Origin: Anaerotalea alkaliphila
GTDB lineage: Bacteria; Bacillota; Clostridia; Lachnospirales; Vallitaleaceae
Direction of reading: 5' to 3'
NCBI RefSeq assembly: GCF_010179735.1
Contig: NZ_JAAEEH010000001.1
Location: 1 to 64,000 of the forward strand
DNA length: 64,000 nt
The notes under the pieces: generated by a model
Told to the model about the DNA's origin: nothing
The model's input: only the letters and a program-made list of their open reading frames with translations
Database searches by the model: none
Shown here: one piece after another, positions 16,965-26,801 of the stretch
How positions within the stretch are numbered: the stretch's first letter is position 1
Layout: every line of letters begins with the position of its first letter
Translations under genes and position numbers: made by a program

Positions 16965-16998
16965 GTGGCAAAGAGTGGAGGAAAATGTCAAAAAGTGG
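16965..16998 (+). promoter_or_regulatory. MraZ operator: GTGG repeats at 10-bp spacing
   Basis: GTGG occurs at 16965, 16975 and 16995, with a degenerate ATGT at 16985, an exact 10-base period. MraZ proteins bind direct repeats with this spacing ahead of their own operon. It lies between the promoter and mraZ, so MraZ probably represses or tunes the cluster here. The site is seen directly; binding is inferred. Confidence 0.72.
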
Positions 16999-17055
16999 CA
17001 ATAACCCCCCTGGACTGGCTGCCGGAACGGCAGAAGCGGGCAGGCAGGTGAGGAC

Positions 17056-17487
17056 GTGTTCATTGGAGAGTACAACCACAATCTGGACGAAAAGAACAGG
17101 GTGACCATGCCTGTGAAGTTCAGGGAGGAGCTGGGAGACGTGTTTTATATGACGAAGGGGTTCGACAATTGCCTTTTCGTGTATTCCGCCCAGGAGTGGG
17201 AGAGGTTTTCCACCAGACTCCAGAACAACCAGCTGAAAAGCAGGGATGCCCGCAAGCTGCAGCGCTTCTTCATCGCTTCGGCGAATGAATGCGGACTGGA
17301 CAAACAGGGACGGATCCTGGTCAGCACCCCCCTGAAGGAATACGCCGAAATCCAGAAGGAGCTGGTGATCGTAGGCGTGGCCAACCGGATCGAGGTATGG
17401 TCCAAAGAAAATTGGGATGCGTACAACAACGACGATGAAACGGATATCAGCGCATTGGCGGAAGAAATGGACAGCCTTGACCTGTAG
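17056..17487 (+). CDS. mraZ: transcriptional regulator MraZ
   Basis: A 143-residue DNA-binding protein with two SpoVT/AbrB-like halves. The first begins [23 protein letters not shown], read from a GTG start behind AGGTGAGG; the second contains [20 protein letters not shown]. MraZ forms ring oligomers that bind GTGG-type repeats upstream of the operon it heads, controlling cell-wall and division genes. Such repeats are present here at 16965-16998. Length equals the family norm. rsmH follows 23 bases later. Confidence 0.96.
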   Translation: MFIGEYNHNLDEKNRVTMPVKFREELGDVFYMTKGFDNCLFVYSAQEWERFSTRLQNNQLKSRDARKLQRFFIASANECGLDKQGRILVSTPLKEYAEIQKELVIVGVANRIEVWSKENWDAYNNDDETDISALAEEMDSLDL

Positions 17488-17510
17488 ACCCGAAGGGAGA
17501 TGGAAACGAC

Positions 17511-18479
17511 TTGGATTTCAAACATACATCCGTGCTGTTGGAGGAATGCCTGGAGGGACTGCATTTGCGGCCGGACGGCATCTACGTGGACGGAACCATG
17601 GGAGGGGCGGGGCACTCCAGGGCCATCTGCGAGCGGCTGTCTCCTGAAGGGACCTTCATCGGGATCGACCAGGATGAGAATGCCATCCGGGCCGGCAAGG
17701 AAAAACTGGATGGCATGCGCAACACCGTACGTATCGTGCGCAGCAATTATAGGGAAATCAAGAGTGTGCTGGAGGAGCTGGACATCCCCGCGGTGGATGG
17801 GATCCTGTTGGACCTGGGAGTATCCTCCCACCAGTTGGATGAAGCATCCAGAGGGTTCACCTACATGCAGGACGCCCCCTTGGACATGCGGATGGACCAA
17901 AGGCAGGAGAAGACGGCCCGGACCATCGTGAACGAGTATCCGGAGGAGGAAATCGTGCGGATCCTGTTCCAGTTCGGGGAAGAGAAGTTCGCCAGAAGGA
18001 TTGCCGCAAGGATAGTCGAGCAAAGGGGCAGGAAACCCCTGGAGACGACCGGGGAGCTGGTGGAAATCATCAAGGCTTCCATCCCCATGAAGTACCAGCA
18101 GATGGGCGGGCATCCGGCAAAAAGGACATTCCAGGCCATCCGGATCGAACTGAACCAGGAGCTTGCAGTCCTGGAAGAGGCCCTCGACCAGATGGTGGAG
18201 CTGCTGGCCCCTGGGGGCAGGCTGTGCATCATCACCTTCCATTCCCTGGAAGACCGGATCGTAAAGAACCGCTTCCGCAACTACGAGAACCCCTGCAACT
18301 GCCCCCCCAGCCTTCCGCTTTGCGTATGCAACAAGAAGCCCCTAGGCAGGGTCCTGACACGCAAACCTATTTTGCCGTCTCCCCAGGAGATGGAAGCCAA
18401 CGCGCGGTCTAAGAGCGCAAAGTTGAGAATTTTCGAGAGAATAGGAGAACAGCATGAGGACGGAGAGACACACACTTAG
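17511..18479 (+). CDS. rsmH: 16S rRNA (cytosine-1402-N4)-methyltransferase
   Basis: A 322-residue SAM-dependent methyltransferase (old name MraW) that modifies C1402 in the ribosomal P site. Motifs include [25 protein letters not shown] (SAM site), [17 protein letters not shown] and MDQRQ. The C-terminal [10 protein letters not shown] and the CVCNKKP segment are also typical. It starts with TTG at 17511 behind AAGGGAGATGG, giving [10 protein letters not shown], the usual N-terminus. It overlaps ftsL by 26 bases, indicating translational coupling in the cluster. Confidence 0.96.
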   Translation: MDFKHTSVLLEECLEGLHLRPDGIYVDGTMGGAGHSRAICERLSPEGTFIGIDQDENAIRAGKEKLDGMRNTVRIVRSNYREIKSVLEELDIPAVDGILLDLGVSSHQLDEASRGFTYMQDAPLDMRMDQRQEKTARTIVNEYPEEEIVRILFQFGEEKFARRIAARIVEQRGRKPLETTGELVEIIKASIPMKYQQMGGHPAKRTFQAIRIELNQELAVLEEALDQMVELLAPGGRLCIITFHSLEDRIVKNRFRNYENPCNCPPSLPLCVCNKKPLGRVLTRKPILPSPQEMEANARSKSAKLRIFERIGEQHEDGETHT

Positions 18480-18996
18480 GAACCCGAAGGCAGTTGCAAC
18501 CGCCACAGCAGAAAGCTACGCATCCCCCGCCGGCATGGGAGCACAACCCATCCGTAGGCCGGTCCGACCCAGGGACCGGTTCACCGTCATCGAAGGAGGT
18601 CCATCCCCCGATCCCAAGCCAAAGGCAAACAACCTCTATACATTTTTGCTGGCATTTGTTATAATTGCAACATTGCTGGTATGTGTTGTCCTCTTGAAGA
18701 CCCAATTGGCCGTCACCGCCTTGAACAGCGACATTCTGCGCCTGAAAAGGGAAATAGCGAACATGAACGAGCAGAACCAGCAGCTGGTGGAGGAAATCGC
18801 CACAGCGGTGGACCTGGAGGAAATCTACAGGGCGGCTACGGAAGAAATGGGTATGGTGCTCCCGGACAAGGGGCAGGTTTTTTACATCCAACAAGACGAC
18901 ATCACCTATACCAAAAAATATGCAGATATAACAATGCCCCAGAACGGCGCCCCTACGGTAGCCAATGTGCTGGGATTCATATCCAAAGGTTGGTGA
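18454..18996 (+). CDS. ftsL: FtsL-like cell division protein
   Basis: A 180-residue bitopic membrane protein. A basic, disordered cytoplasmic N-terminus of about 60 residues precedes one transmembrane helix (about 61-83, [21 protein letters not shown]) and a short leucine-zipper-like coiled coil (about 88-120). A C-terminal extracytoplasmic tail follows. Position between rsmH and a class B PBP gene, plus this topology, identifies FtsL, which joins DivIB and DivIC/FtsB to activate FtsW and the PBP. Sequence conservation in this family is low, so the call leans on context. The cytoplasmic tail is longer than in most homologues. Confidence 0.82.
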   Translation: MRTERHTLRNPKAVATATAESYASPAGMGAQPIRRPVRPRDRFTVIEGGPSPDPKPKANNLYTFLLAFVIIATLLVCVVLLKTQLAVTALNSDILRLKREIANMNEQNQQLVEEIATAVDLEEIYRAATEEMGMVLPDKGQVFYIQQDDITYTKKYADITMPQNGAPTVANVLGFISKGW

Positions 18997-19003
18997 TTGA
19001 AGT

Positions 19004-20962
19004 ATGAACCAGGAACAAAGGTTTGCGGGAAAAAGAAAGACAAGCAAAACAAACGATAAAGGGTATACGCTTACAATGAAAAGGAGGTTTGCCTTCCTTT
19101 TCATTGTTTTTATGTTCGCGTTTATTGCGCTGGGAGGGCGCCTTACCTGGGTGACCCTGGTGGAGGGCAAGAATTTCAAGCAGGCTGTCCTGCAGAACGC
19201 TTCCGCAAAGGGCGGGAATGAGCTTTTGAACTACCGGAGGGGAGAAATCATGGACAGGAACGGCATCGTGGTCGCCCAGTCCGTCGCCAACTACGAGCTC
19301 TTCCTTGATCCGAAGCTTCTCCTGGAGTTGCAAAACCCCAAGATTGTGGAGGACACCATCGCTTTCCTCCAGGAGAACCTGGGTTACGACCCGGCCAGGT
19401 TGCGGGAGGCCATCGAAGGGAATCCCAACAGCCACGTGTACACCCTGAAGAAGGACTATACACTGGAGGAGATCAAGGCCACCAAGGAGGCCATAGACCG
19501 CCGTCGGTTGATCGGGGTGGAATACATCGAAAGCTACCGGAGGAACTATCCGTACAACGACTTCGCGTCGGATGTGATCGGCTTCGTCAATGCGGACAAC
19601 CGGGGAGCCAACGGCATCGAAGGCTACTATGAGGACTACCTGAAGGGCGGCATTGGACGCCGGTTCGGCGTTGTGGAGGATGGAAACACCGTCACCCAGC
19701 AGGAGGTCCTGCCTACCAATGGAAACGACGTGTACCTGAACGTCGACTACACCATCCAGAAATACATGGAAGATGCCATCGACCGCTACCTGGAGGAGTA
19801 CACGGCCACCAACATCCAGGTGATCGCCATGGACCCCAACAACGGCAAGGTCCTGGGAATGGCTTCCTATCCCAGGTACGATGCGAACAAGCCCTACGAC
19901 CTGTCGGCCTTCTTCACTCTGGAAGAGCAGAAGGCCCTTACCCCGGAAGAACAGGCGGACTTCAGGTTCGGCCTTTGGAACAACTGGGGGATCACCAGCA
20001 CCTACGAGCCGGGTTCCACCTACAAGCCCTTCGTCTCAGCCATCGCCTACGAGGAGGGCAGGGAGAAGGACGGCCTGTACCATTGCAGCGGTTCCGCCGT
20101 GGTCAACGGACAAAGGATCAGCTGCTGGAAAAAGGAAGGCCATGGGGCCCAGACCATCGAGCAGATTCTGGCAAACTCCTGCAACGTGGGCTATATGGAG
20201 CTGGGGAGCCTGATCGGGAAGGACCTCTACTACAACTACCAGCGCCTGTTCGGCTTCGGCAGCGTGACCAACATCGACCTGTTGGGGGAAACCAGCGCCC
20301 GGACCCTGCTGCACAGTTACGAACGGCTGAACACCATCGAGCTTGCCACGGGTTCCTTCGGGCAGGGGTTCAACATCACCCCCATCCAGCTGGTCAGCGG
20401 ATTTGCCTCCCTGGTCAACGGAGGATATCTCTATGAACCCCATGTGGTGGACCGGGTGGTCAGCCCTTCAGGAGAAGTGGTCCTGGTCAACGAGCCCCGG
20501 ATGGTCCGGCAGGTGGTCTCCAAGGAAACCTCCCGGGAGGTCGTCCAGGCCTTGAAGGGGGTTGTGGACGAGGGGACCGGCCAGCGGGCCTACATCGAAG
20601 GGTATGAAATCGGAGGCAAGACCGCCACCGCGGAAAAACTGGCCCGGGACAACATCAACTATGTGGTTTCCTTCATCGGGTTCGCTCCGGTGGAGAACCC
20701 CCAGGTCATCACACTGGTGGTGGTGGACGAACCCCGGGGACCCAGGATCGACAGCCGGTACGCCGCTTTCATCTTCAAGGATGTCATGGAACAGATGCTG
20801 CCCTACCTGCGGGTGTTCAAGACGGATGCGGTGCAGCCGCCAGAGCCCTTGCCCCAGGAGGCTGTGGAAGGCGTCCGGGAGACGCAGCAGGATCCGGCGG
20901 GAGAGTCTCCGCCGGAGCAGGAAGCCGCAACAGAAAGCACAGTGGAAGAAGGACAGGAGTGA
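19004..20962 (+). CDS. class B penicillin-binding protein (FtsI/SpoVD-type transpeptidase)
   Basis: A 652-residue bitopic protein: one N-terminal membrane helix (about 27-48), a PBP-dimer region and a transpeptidase domain that cross-links septal or spore peptidoglycan. Active-site motifs are STYK (nucleophile S338, K341), SCN (392-394) and KTA (539-541), where most class B PBPs have KTG. There is no PASTA domain; the C-terminus is a Pro/Glu/Gln-rich tail from about 610. In mraZ clusters of spore formers this slot holds the division PBP or SpoVD, and sequence alone does not separate the two here. A further in-frame ATG lies at codon 25. Confidence 0.92.
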   Translation: MNQEQRFAGKRKTSKTNDKGYTLTMKRRFAFLFIVFMFAFIALGGRLTWVTLVEGKNFKQAVLQNASAKGGNELLNYRRGEIMDRNGIVVAQSVANYELFLDPKLLLELQNPKIVEDTIAFLQENLGYDPARLREAIEGNPNSHVYTLKKDYTLEEIKATKEAIDRRRLIGVEYIESYRRNYPYNDFASDVIGFVNADNRGANGIEGYYEDYLKGGIGRRFGVVEDGNTVTQQEVLPTNGNDVYLNVDYTIQKYMEDAIDRYLEEYTATNIQVIAMDPNNGKVLGMASYPRYDANKPYDLSAFFTLEEQKALTPEEQADFRFGLWNNWGITSTYEPGSTYKPFVSAIAYEEGREKDGLYHCSGSAVVNGQRISCWKKEGHGAQTIEQILANSCNVGYMELGSLIGKDLYYNYQRLFGFGSVTNIDLLGETSARTLLHSYERLNTIELATGSFGQGFNITPIQLVSGFASLVNGGYLYEPHVVDRVVSPSGEVVLVNEPRMVRQVVSKETSREVVQALKGVVDEGTGQRAYIEGYEIGGKTATAEKLARDNINYVVSFIGFAPVENPQVITLVVVDEPRGPRIDSRYAAFIFKDVMEQMLPYLRVFKTDAVQPPEPLPQEAVEGVRETQQDPAGESPPEQEAATESTVEEGQE

Positions 20963-20967
20963 CCAGC

Positions 20968-22434
20968 ATGAAATTGAACAAGATAATCGAGGGTTGCGAC
21001 GTGCAGAGCCTTATCGGCGGCACGGAAGCGGACGTCACCAACATATCCAACGATTCGAGGAGAATAAAGGAAGGGGGGCTCTTCGTAGCCGTCACTGGTT
21101 TCGAGCTGGATGGACACAAGTTCATACCGGGCGCCGTGGCCAACGGAGCGAAGGCGGTGGTCCTGGAGGATCCGGCTGCGGTCCTGAAGGGACATGCGGA
21201 TGTGGCCTGGATCCTCGTGCGGGATTCCAGGGAGGAACTGGCCCGGATTGCGGCCAATTTCTACGGACACCCCACCGAGAAGATGACCCTGGCGGGGGTT
21301 ACGGGAACCAACGGCAAGACCTCCACGGTTTTTCTGATCCAAAACATCCTGAAGCATGCGGGCCGCAAGACAGGGCTGATCGGCACCATCGAGAACCGGA
21401 TCGGCGACCGTGTCGTTGCGACGGAGAGGACCACGCCGGAGGCGGACGAGCTCCAGGCCCTCTTTGCAAGGATGCTCTCCGAGGGGGTGGATTCGGTGGT
21501 GATGGAGGTTTCCTCCCATGCACTGGACCTGCACCGGGTGGACCACTGCAAATTCCATGTGGGCGTCTACACCAACCTGACCCTGGACCACCTGGACTAC
21601 CATGAAACCATGGAGAACTACAGGGATGCCAAGGCGAAACTGTTCGAGCGGTGCCAGGCGGCCGTGGTGAACATGGACGACCCCCAGGGCGGCTTCATGC
21701 TGCAGAAGGCCGCAGGGAAAAAGAAGCTCACCTATGGAATCGGAAGGGAGGATGTGGACCTTTCGGCCAAAAACCTGCGGGAGCGGCTGGACGGCGTGCA
21801 CTTCACCCTGACCCATGAAGGCAGGGAATGGGAAGCCTACATGCAGACGCCGGGCAAGTTCTCCGTCTACAACGGGCTGGCGGCCATCGGATGCACCCTT
21901 GCCCTGGGAATCCCCATGGAAATTGCATTGCAGGCACTGGCAACGGAGAGCAGGATCAGGGGACGGTTCGAGGCTTTTCCCAGTCCCACGGGATATGTGG
22001 CCATCGTGGACTACGCCCATGCCCCCGACGGGCTCCAGAATGTCCTGCAGGCGATCCGGGAAATGTCGGAGAAGCGGGTCATCACCGTTTTCGGCTGCGG
22101 CGGCGACCGGGACAAATCCAAGCGCCCCGTCATGGGAAGGATCGCAGGGGAGATGTCGGACTACTGCATCATCACCTCCGACAATCCCCGGACCGAATCC
22201 CCGGAAAGGATCATCACGGATGTGGAGGTGGGCATGCAGAAGACAGGCTGCGCCTACGAGCGGATCACGGACCGGAAGGCGGCCATACACAAGGCGCTGT
22301 CCATGGGGGAAAAGGGGGATGTGGTCCTGATTGCAGGAAAAGGGCATGAGGACTACCAGGTCCTGGGAAAAGAGAAGATCCATTTCGACGATGCGGAGGT
22401 CGTGCTGGAGTTCTTCAAGGAGGTGCGCAAGTGA
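20968..22434 (+). CDS. murE: UDP-MurNAc-tripeptide synthetase, meso-DAP type
   Basis: A 488-residue Mur ligase that adds meso-diaminopimelate to UDP-MurNAc-L-Ala-D-Glu using ATP in the cytosol. The ATP loop is GVTGTNGKTST, followed by TTPEADELQ and EVSSHALDLHRVD. The amino-acid-selecting motif is DNPRTESP; the DNPR form is typical of DAP-specific enzymes, so the wall is predicted to be DAP-type. The ATG at 20968 has AGGAGTGA 6 bases upstream. A GTG at 20959 lies inside that site and is rejected. The murE stop overlaps the murF GTG by 4 bases. Confidence 0.97.
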   Translation: MKLNKIIEGCDVQSLIGGTEADVTNISNDSRRIKEGGLFVAVTGFELDGHKFIPGAVANGAKAVVLEDPAAVLKGHADVAWILVRDSREELARIAANFYGHPTEKMTLAGVTGTNGKTSTVFLIQNILKHAGRKTGLIGTIENRIGDRVVATERTTPEADELQALFARMLSEGVDSVVMEVSSHALDLHRVDHCKFHVGVYTNLTLDHLDYHETMENYRDAKAKLFERCQAAVVNMDDPQGGFMLQKAAGKKKLTYGIGREDVDLSAKNLRERLDGVHFTLTHEGREWEAYMQTPGKFSVYNGLAAIGCTLALGIPMEIALQALATESRIRGRFEAFPSPTGYVAIVDYAHAPDGLQNVLQAIREMSEKRVITVFGCGGDRDKSKRPVMGRIAGEMSDYCIITSDNPRTESPERIITDVEVGMQKTGCAYERITDRKAAIHKALSMGEKGDVVLIAGKGHEDYQVLGKEKIHFDDAEVVLEFFKEVRK

Positions 22435-23846
22435 AGGCGCTGGCGGTTTCGGAAGTGCTGGCGGCTGTGGAGGGGGAACTGCTCCATGGGGACCGTCTGC
22501 GGTCGGATGTGGTGGAGGGGGTTTCCACAGACAGCAGGCGCACGGTGGCCGGAGACCTGTACATCCCCCTGGTGGGGAACCGTTTCGACGGCCATGCCTT
22601 CCTCCCGCAGGCTTTCGCCGGGGGGGCCGTCCTTGCCTTTGCCCAGCGGGTGGAGGCCGGCATGGAGGAGCTTCCCCTGGTGCTGGTGGACGACACCCGG
22701 TTGGCCATGGGAAGGCTTGCTGCCCACTACCGGAGGGTATTGGGGATTCCGGTGATTGGTGTCACGGGAAGCGTGGGGAAAACCAGCACAAAAGAAATGA
22801 TCGCTTCCATCCTGGGCAGGCGTTTCCAGGTGCATAAGACAGGGGGGAACTTCAACAATGACGTCGGCGTCCCCCTGACCCTGTTCGGCATGGAGGAAAG
22901 CCATGAGATGGCGGTGGTGGAGATGGGAATGAACCATTTTGGGGAAATCTCCTACCTGAGCAGGATGGCAGCACCCGACCTGGCGGTGGTGACCAACATC
23001 GGATTTTCCCATGTGGAGAACCTGGGAAGCCAGCGGGGAATCCTCCAAGCCAAGATGGAAATACTGGATGGCCTGCAGGAGGGAGGCGTTGTGGTGGCCA
23101 ACGGAGACGACCCCCTCCTGTCGGAATTCATCCGGGCCTTCCGGAATTCCGAAAACCCCAAGGGAATCCGGTTCCTGACCTATGGCAGCTGCCAAGGGTG
23201 CGACTGCCGCCTGCTCTCCTACGAGAGCCATGGGTTGGAAGGGCAGGAAGCCGTGGCGGAAACCCGGAGCGGCCGTTACCAGCTCCGGGTGCCCTATCCC
23301 GGCAGACACATGCTGTTCAACGCTCTGGCGGGAATCCTGGTCGGGGAACGCATGGGGGTTGAAAAGGAGGAAATCGTGGAGGGAATCCATTCCTACAGGT
23401 CGGAGAAGATGCGCCTGCAGGTGGAGACGCTGGAAAACGGGACCCTGCTGATCGACGACACCTACAATGCCAGCGTGGATTCCATGAAGTCGGCCTTGGA
23501 CACACTTGTGGACCTGAGTCTGCCGGGCCAGCGGAAAGTGGCGGTCCTGGGAAGCATGTTCGAAATGGGCGGCTTCTCCGAAGAGGGGCACCGGCAGGTG
23601 GGAGCCTTGGCGTCCCAGCGGAATCTGGACCTGCTGCTCTGCATCGGCGAGGAGGCCAGGGACATCGCTGTGGCCGCACTGGAAGGGGGGAGCCTTCCAG
23701 AGGACGCGGTCTTCTGGTACGGGACCCAGGAGGAGTTCCTGCAGGAGGGTTTGGGCCGGATCCGGTCCGGAGACGCTGTCCTGGTGAAGGCGTCCAGGGG
23801 AATGGCTTTGGAAAAAACGGTGGAAGCCGTGAAATCGGTGAGGTGA
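22431..23846 (+). CDS. murF: UDP-MurNAc-tripeptide D-alanyl-D-alanine ligase
   Basis: A 471-residue Mur ligase that joins D-Ala-D-Ala to UDP-MurNAc-tripeptide, finishing the cytoplasmic pentapeptide precursor. Visible segments are the N-terminal VSTDSRRTVAGDLYIPL, the ATP loop GVTGSVGKTSTKEM, NNDVGVPLTLF, EMGMNHFGEI and the C-terminal DDTYNAS. It starts with GTG overlapping the murE stop (GTGA), implying translational coupling. mraY begins 4 bases after its stop. Length is usual for the family (about 450-470). Confidence 0.96.
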   Translation: MKALAVSEVLAAVEGELLHGDRLRSDVVEGVSTDSRRTVAGDLYIPLVGNRFDGHAFLPQAFAGGAVLAFAQRVEAGMEELPLVLVDDTRLAMGRLAAHYRRVLGIPVIGVTGSVGKTSTKEMIASILGRRFQVHKTGGNFNNDVGVPLTLFGMEESHEMAVVEMGMNHFGEISYLSRMAAPDLAVVTNIGFSHVENLGSQRGILQAKMEILDGLQEGGVVVANGDDPLLSEFIRAFRNSENPKGIRFLTYGSCQGCDCRLLSYESHGLEGQEAVAETRSGRYQLRVPYPGRHMLFNALAGILVGERMGVEKEEIVEGIHSYRSEKMRLQVETLENGTLLIDDTYNASVDSMKSALDTLVDLSLPGQRKVAVLGSMFEMGGFSEEGHRQVGALASQRNLDLLLCIGEEARDIAVAALEGGSLPEDAVFWYGTQEEFLQEGLGRIRSGDAVLVKASRGMALEKTVEAVKSVR

Positions 23847-23850
23847 GCGT

Positions 23851-24804
23851 ATGCGTATGAGTTTGTGGATAGTGTTGTTCAGCTTTGTGGTTTCCCTGGG
23901 AGCGAGTCCGCTGGTCTTCCCCATGCTGCGGAAATTGAAGTTCGGCCAGTTCGTCCGGGATGACGGACCGGCCACACACCTGCAGAAAGCGGGGACCTTG
24001 ACCATGGGCGGCGTCCTCTTCCTGCCAGGATTCCTGCTCTCCTCCCTCCTGTTCATGGAGGACGGGGCCAAGGTCCTGCCGGTGCTGCTGGTTGTCGCCG
24101 GCTACGGCTTGGTTGGCTTCTGGGACGATTACGTGAAAGTGGTGAAAAAGCGTTCCCTAGGCCTTAGCGCCTACCAGAAGATCCTGGCGCAGCTGGTGGT
24201 CACGGGACTCTTCATCGCCTATGCCATGGAGTCTTCCCAGGCGTCCACATCCATCCTGCTGCCTTTCCTGCCGGGAAGGGCGCTGGACCTGGGATGGTGG
24301 TACGTCCCCTTCACTTTGGTGGTGGTCCTGGGAACCGTCAACGGTGTGAACCTGACCGACGGATTGGACGGGCTGGCGGGAACCGTGACCCTGATCGTGT
24401 CCGGATTCTTCCTGGTGGCGGCGTTGCTCCAGGGGAATCCGCTGGCGGTGCCGGCGGCGGCCATGGCCGGAAGCCTGCTGGTCTTCCTGATCTTCAATTC
24501 CCATCCAGCCAAGGTGTTCATGGGGGATGTGGGGTCTCTGGCCCTGGGGGGATTTGTGGCGGCCATGGCGGTCTCCATGCGAATGCCCTTGTGGATCGTT
24601 CTGGTGGGGGGCGTCTATCTGGTGGAAAGCCTTTCGGTGATGATCCAAGTGGCCTGGTTCAAAAAGACGGGGAAGCGTGTGTTCAAGATGGCGCCCTTGC
24701 ACCACCATTACGAGTTGAAGGGGCACAAGGAAACCAAAATTGTGGCGGTGTTCGGCATTGTGACCTTGCTGCTGGGCATTGTCGGCATTTTGGCCATGGG
24801 GTGA
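23851..24804 (+). CDS. mraY: phospho-MurNAc-pentapeptide transferase
   Basis: A 317-residue integral membrane enzyme that transfers phospho-MurNAc-pentapeptide from UDP to undecaprenyl phosphate, making lipid I. Family signatures are TMGGVLF near residue 51, the catalytic FWDDYVKV, NLTDGLDGLAGT and the cytoplasmic LHHHYELKG near the C-terminus. About ten hydrophobic helices are evident. A second ATG two codons in is an equally possible start. In many relatives murD follows; here ftsW follows directly, so murD is missing from this position. Confidence 0.97.
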   Translation: MRMSLWIVLFSFVVSLGASPLVFPMLRKLKFGQFVRDDGPATHLQKAGTLTMGGVLFLPGFLLSSLLFMEDGAKVLPVLLVVAGYGLVGFWDDYVKVVKKRSLGLSAYQKILAQLVVTGLFIAYAMESSQASTSILLPFLPGRALDLGWWYVPFTLVVVLGTVNGVNLTDGLDGLAGTVTLIVSGFFLVAALLQGNPLAVPAAAMAGSLLVFLIFNSHPAKVFMGDVGSLALGGFVAAMAVSMRMPLWIVLVGGVYLVESLSVMIQVAWFKKTGKRVFKMAPLHHHYELKGHKETKIVAVFGIVTLLLGIVGILAMG

Positions 24805-24841
24805 GGTGGTTGGATTGAAAAGGAAAAACGGAGGCATCCTG

Positions 24842-25999
24842 ATGCTGCACAACCGGACAGACGTAAGTTTCCTGTTCGTCATAGCATTTCTCGTATCCTT
24901 CGGGATCATCATGGTGTTCAGCTCCAGCTACTACGCCTACGACGTTTCCGGGGGCAGCACTCCCCTGTGGGTGAAGCAGGCGGTTTTTGCCTTGCTGGGC
25001 TTTGTCGCCATGCTGCTGGTGTCCTATGTGCGGATCGAACTGATCAAGAAGTTCGTGCCCATGCTGTATGTCATGGCCATGCTCCTGCTTGTGCTGGTGC
25101 TGCTTGTGGGCAAGACCATCAACGGGGCGAAGCGGTGGCTTTCTGTGATGGGCATCAACATACAGCCCTCGGAGTTTGCGAAGGTGGTGCTGATCCTGAC
25201 CCTGGCCGTCTTCCTGGCCGCGTTCACCGCCTATTTGAGCAAGTTCAGGGTTCTTGCCCTGTTTCTGGTGCTGGTCATGCTGCCGGCCTATCTGATCGGC
25301 AGGGAGAACCTGAGCGGTGCGCTGATCATCCTGGCCATCGCGGGAGGAATGCTCTTCGCCGCCCATCCGAAGATCATCCAGGTTGTCGGGGCGGGAATCC
25401 TGTTCCTGCTGTTGGGAGCGGGTGCTTACTCCACCCGCTCCTACCGGGGATCCCGGATGACCACCTTCCTGGAAGGTCCCTGGTCCGACCCGCTGGGAAA
25501 AGGCAGGCAGACCATCCAGTCCCTGTACGCCATCGGGTCGGGTGGTGTGTTCGGCATCGGGCTGGGGCAGGGGATCCAGAAGATGGGTTATATCTCGGAA
25601 GCCCACAACGACATCATTTTTGCTGTGATTTGTGAAGAACTGGGACTGGTGGGCGGATTCATCGTCCTGCTCCTGTACGGCCTCCTGATTTACAGGTGTT
25701 TTGTCATCGCACGGAACGCCATGACCAAGCTGGACCTGCTGCTGGTGGCAGGGGTCGCCACCCACATCGCCACCCAGGTGGTCATCAACATCGCGGTCGC
25801 CACCAACACCATGCCCACCACGGGCATTCCCCTGCCTTTCATCAGCTATGGGGGATCCTCCCTCCTGATTTTCCTTGTGGAGATGGGGCTGGTGCTGAAT
25901 GTCGCCAGACATACGGATTTCCTGAAGGAAAGGGAGCGGCGGAGGCGGAGGGCTGCCATGGGGCTGACAGGCGGTGAAGCATATGGCCAAGCTTATTGA
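24842..25999 (+). CDS. ftsW: SEDS-family cell division glycosyltransferase FtsW
   Basis: A 385-residue polytopic SEDS protein that polymerises lipid II into septal glycan together with a class B PBP. Motifs include GINIQPSEFAKVVLIL, the Asp-containing AHNDIIFAVICEELGL and the C-terminal GIPLPFISYGGSS. The ATG at 24842 is chosen because GGAGG (24830-24834) lies 7 bases upstream; an in-frame TTG at 24815 with GAGGTGG would add nine mostly basic residues. A frame opening at 24779 overlaps mraY and is unlikely. FtsW is preferred to RodA or SpoVE from its place in the division cluster. Confidence 0.93.
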   Translation: MLHNRTDVSFLFVIAFLVSFGIIMVFSSSYYAYDVSGGSTPLWVKQAVFALLGFVAMLLVSYVRIELIKKFVPMLYVMAMLLLVLVLLVGKTINGAKRWLSVMGINIQPSEFAKVVLILTLAVFLAAFTAYLSKFRVLALFLVLVMLPAYLIGRENLSGALIILAIAGGMLFAAHPKIIQVVGAGILFLLLGAGAYSTRSYRGSRMTTFLEGPWSDPLGKGRQTIQSLYAIGSGGVFGIGLGQGIQKMGYISEAHNDIIFAVICEELGLVGGFIVLLLYGLLIYRCFVIARNAMTKLDLLLVAGVATHIATQVVINIAVATNTMPTTGIPLPFISYGGSSLLIFLVEMGLVLNVARHTDFLKERERRRRRAAMGLTGGEAYGQAY

Positions 26000-26780
26000 T
26001 TTCAACGAAGCCAAGAAGCAGAGGCAGGACACTTCCCTGGGAAACAGGAAGCTGTTCCTGCTGGCCGGTCTGGTGGCCGCCCTGGTGGCCGTCCTGGCGG
26101 GGATCCTCTACCTGCTGGGGATCCAAACGGTGGAAGTGGTGGGAAACAGCCACTACAGCGAGGCGGAAATATTGAAGATGGCCGGCATCGAAGGTCGGGC
26201 CAACATGCTGCGGCTTTATTTTGACAAGGGGAGCATTGCGGAAGAGGACGCCTATATCGAATCCATGGAACTTGAGTTTTCCAACTTCAACCGGATGCGG
26301 ATTGTGGTCCGGGAGAAGGAAATCATCGGATATCTGCCTTACATGGGGAAATACCTCTGCGTGGACCGGGAGGGCCGGATCATCGATTATGCGGAGCGGA
26401 GGGACGATGGCATTCCGGTGATCGAAGGGCTGACCATCCACCGGTTCCAGGAAGGGGAATTGCTGGGGATAGACGATGCCGTCCTGAACAACCTGTATTA
26501 CCTGATCCGGAGCATCAGCCAGCTGGAAGTGCCCATCGACAAGGTGAGTTTCAACTACGAGAAGGACAAGGACATTTCCCTATACAGCGAGGATGTGGAG
26601 ATCAAGATTGGGGATGTGGGGGAGCTGGAAAGGAAGATGGCTACCATCAAGAAGGTGCTGGAGCAGATGCCTCCGGGGGAGCGGGGGATCATCGATGTGA
26701 GGAACCTGCAGTCATCCATCATCTTCCGGGAGTACAAGAAGATGAGTCCCGAGGAAGTGGAGGCCATGGAGCAGCCGTAG
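25983..26780 (+). CDS. divIB: cell division protein FtsQ/DivIB
   Basis: A 265-residue bitopic protein: a short cytoplasmic N-terminus, one membrane helix (about 25-45) and an extracytoplasmic POTRA domain starting IQTVEVVGNSHYSEAEILKMAGI, followed by a beta-rich domain. DivIB/FtsQ links FtsL and DivIC/FtsB in the divisome. The ATG at 25983 follows GGCGGTGA by 5 bases; a GTG at 25974 would add three residues. It overlaps the ftsW end by 17 bases. Murein genes murG and murC, often placed before ftsQ, are absent. Confidence 0.92.
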   Translation: MAKLIDFNEAKKQRQDTSLGNRKLFLLAGLVAALVAVLAGILYLLGIQTVEVVGNSHYSEAEILKMAGIEGRANMLRLYFDKGSIAEEDAYIESMELEFSNFNRMRIVVREKEIIGYLPYMGKYLCVDREGRIIDYAERRDDGIPVIEGLTIHRFQEGELLGIDDAVLNNLYYLIRSISQLEVPIDKVSFNYEKDKDISLYSEDVEIKIGDVGELERKMATIKKVLEQMPPGERGIIDVRNLQSSIIFREYKKMSPEEVEAMEQP

Positions 26781-26801
26781 CCAGGATTTTGTGATTGGTA
26801 C

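Noticed and set aside
24683-26032. 449-codon minus-strand frame opposite ftsW
   Set aside because: Composition is His/Gln/Asp-rich, typical of the complement of membrane-protein codons; ftsW is clearly the gene.
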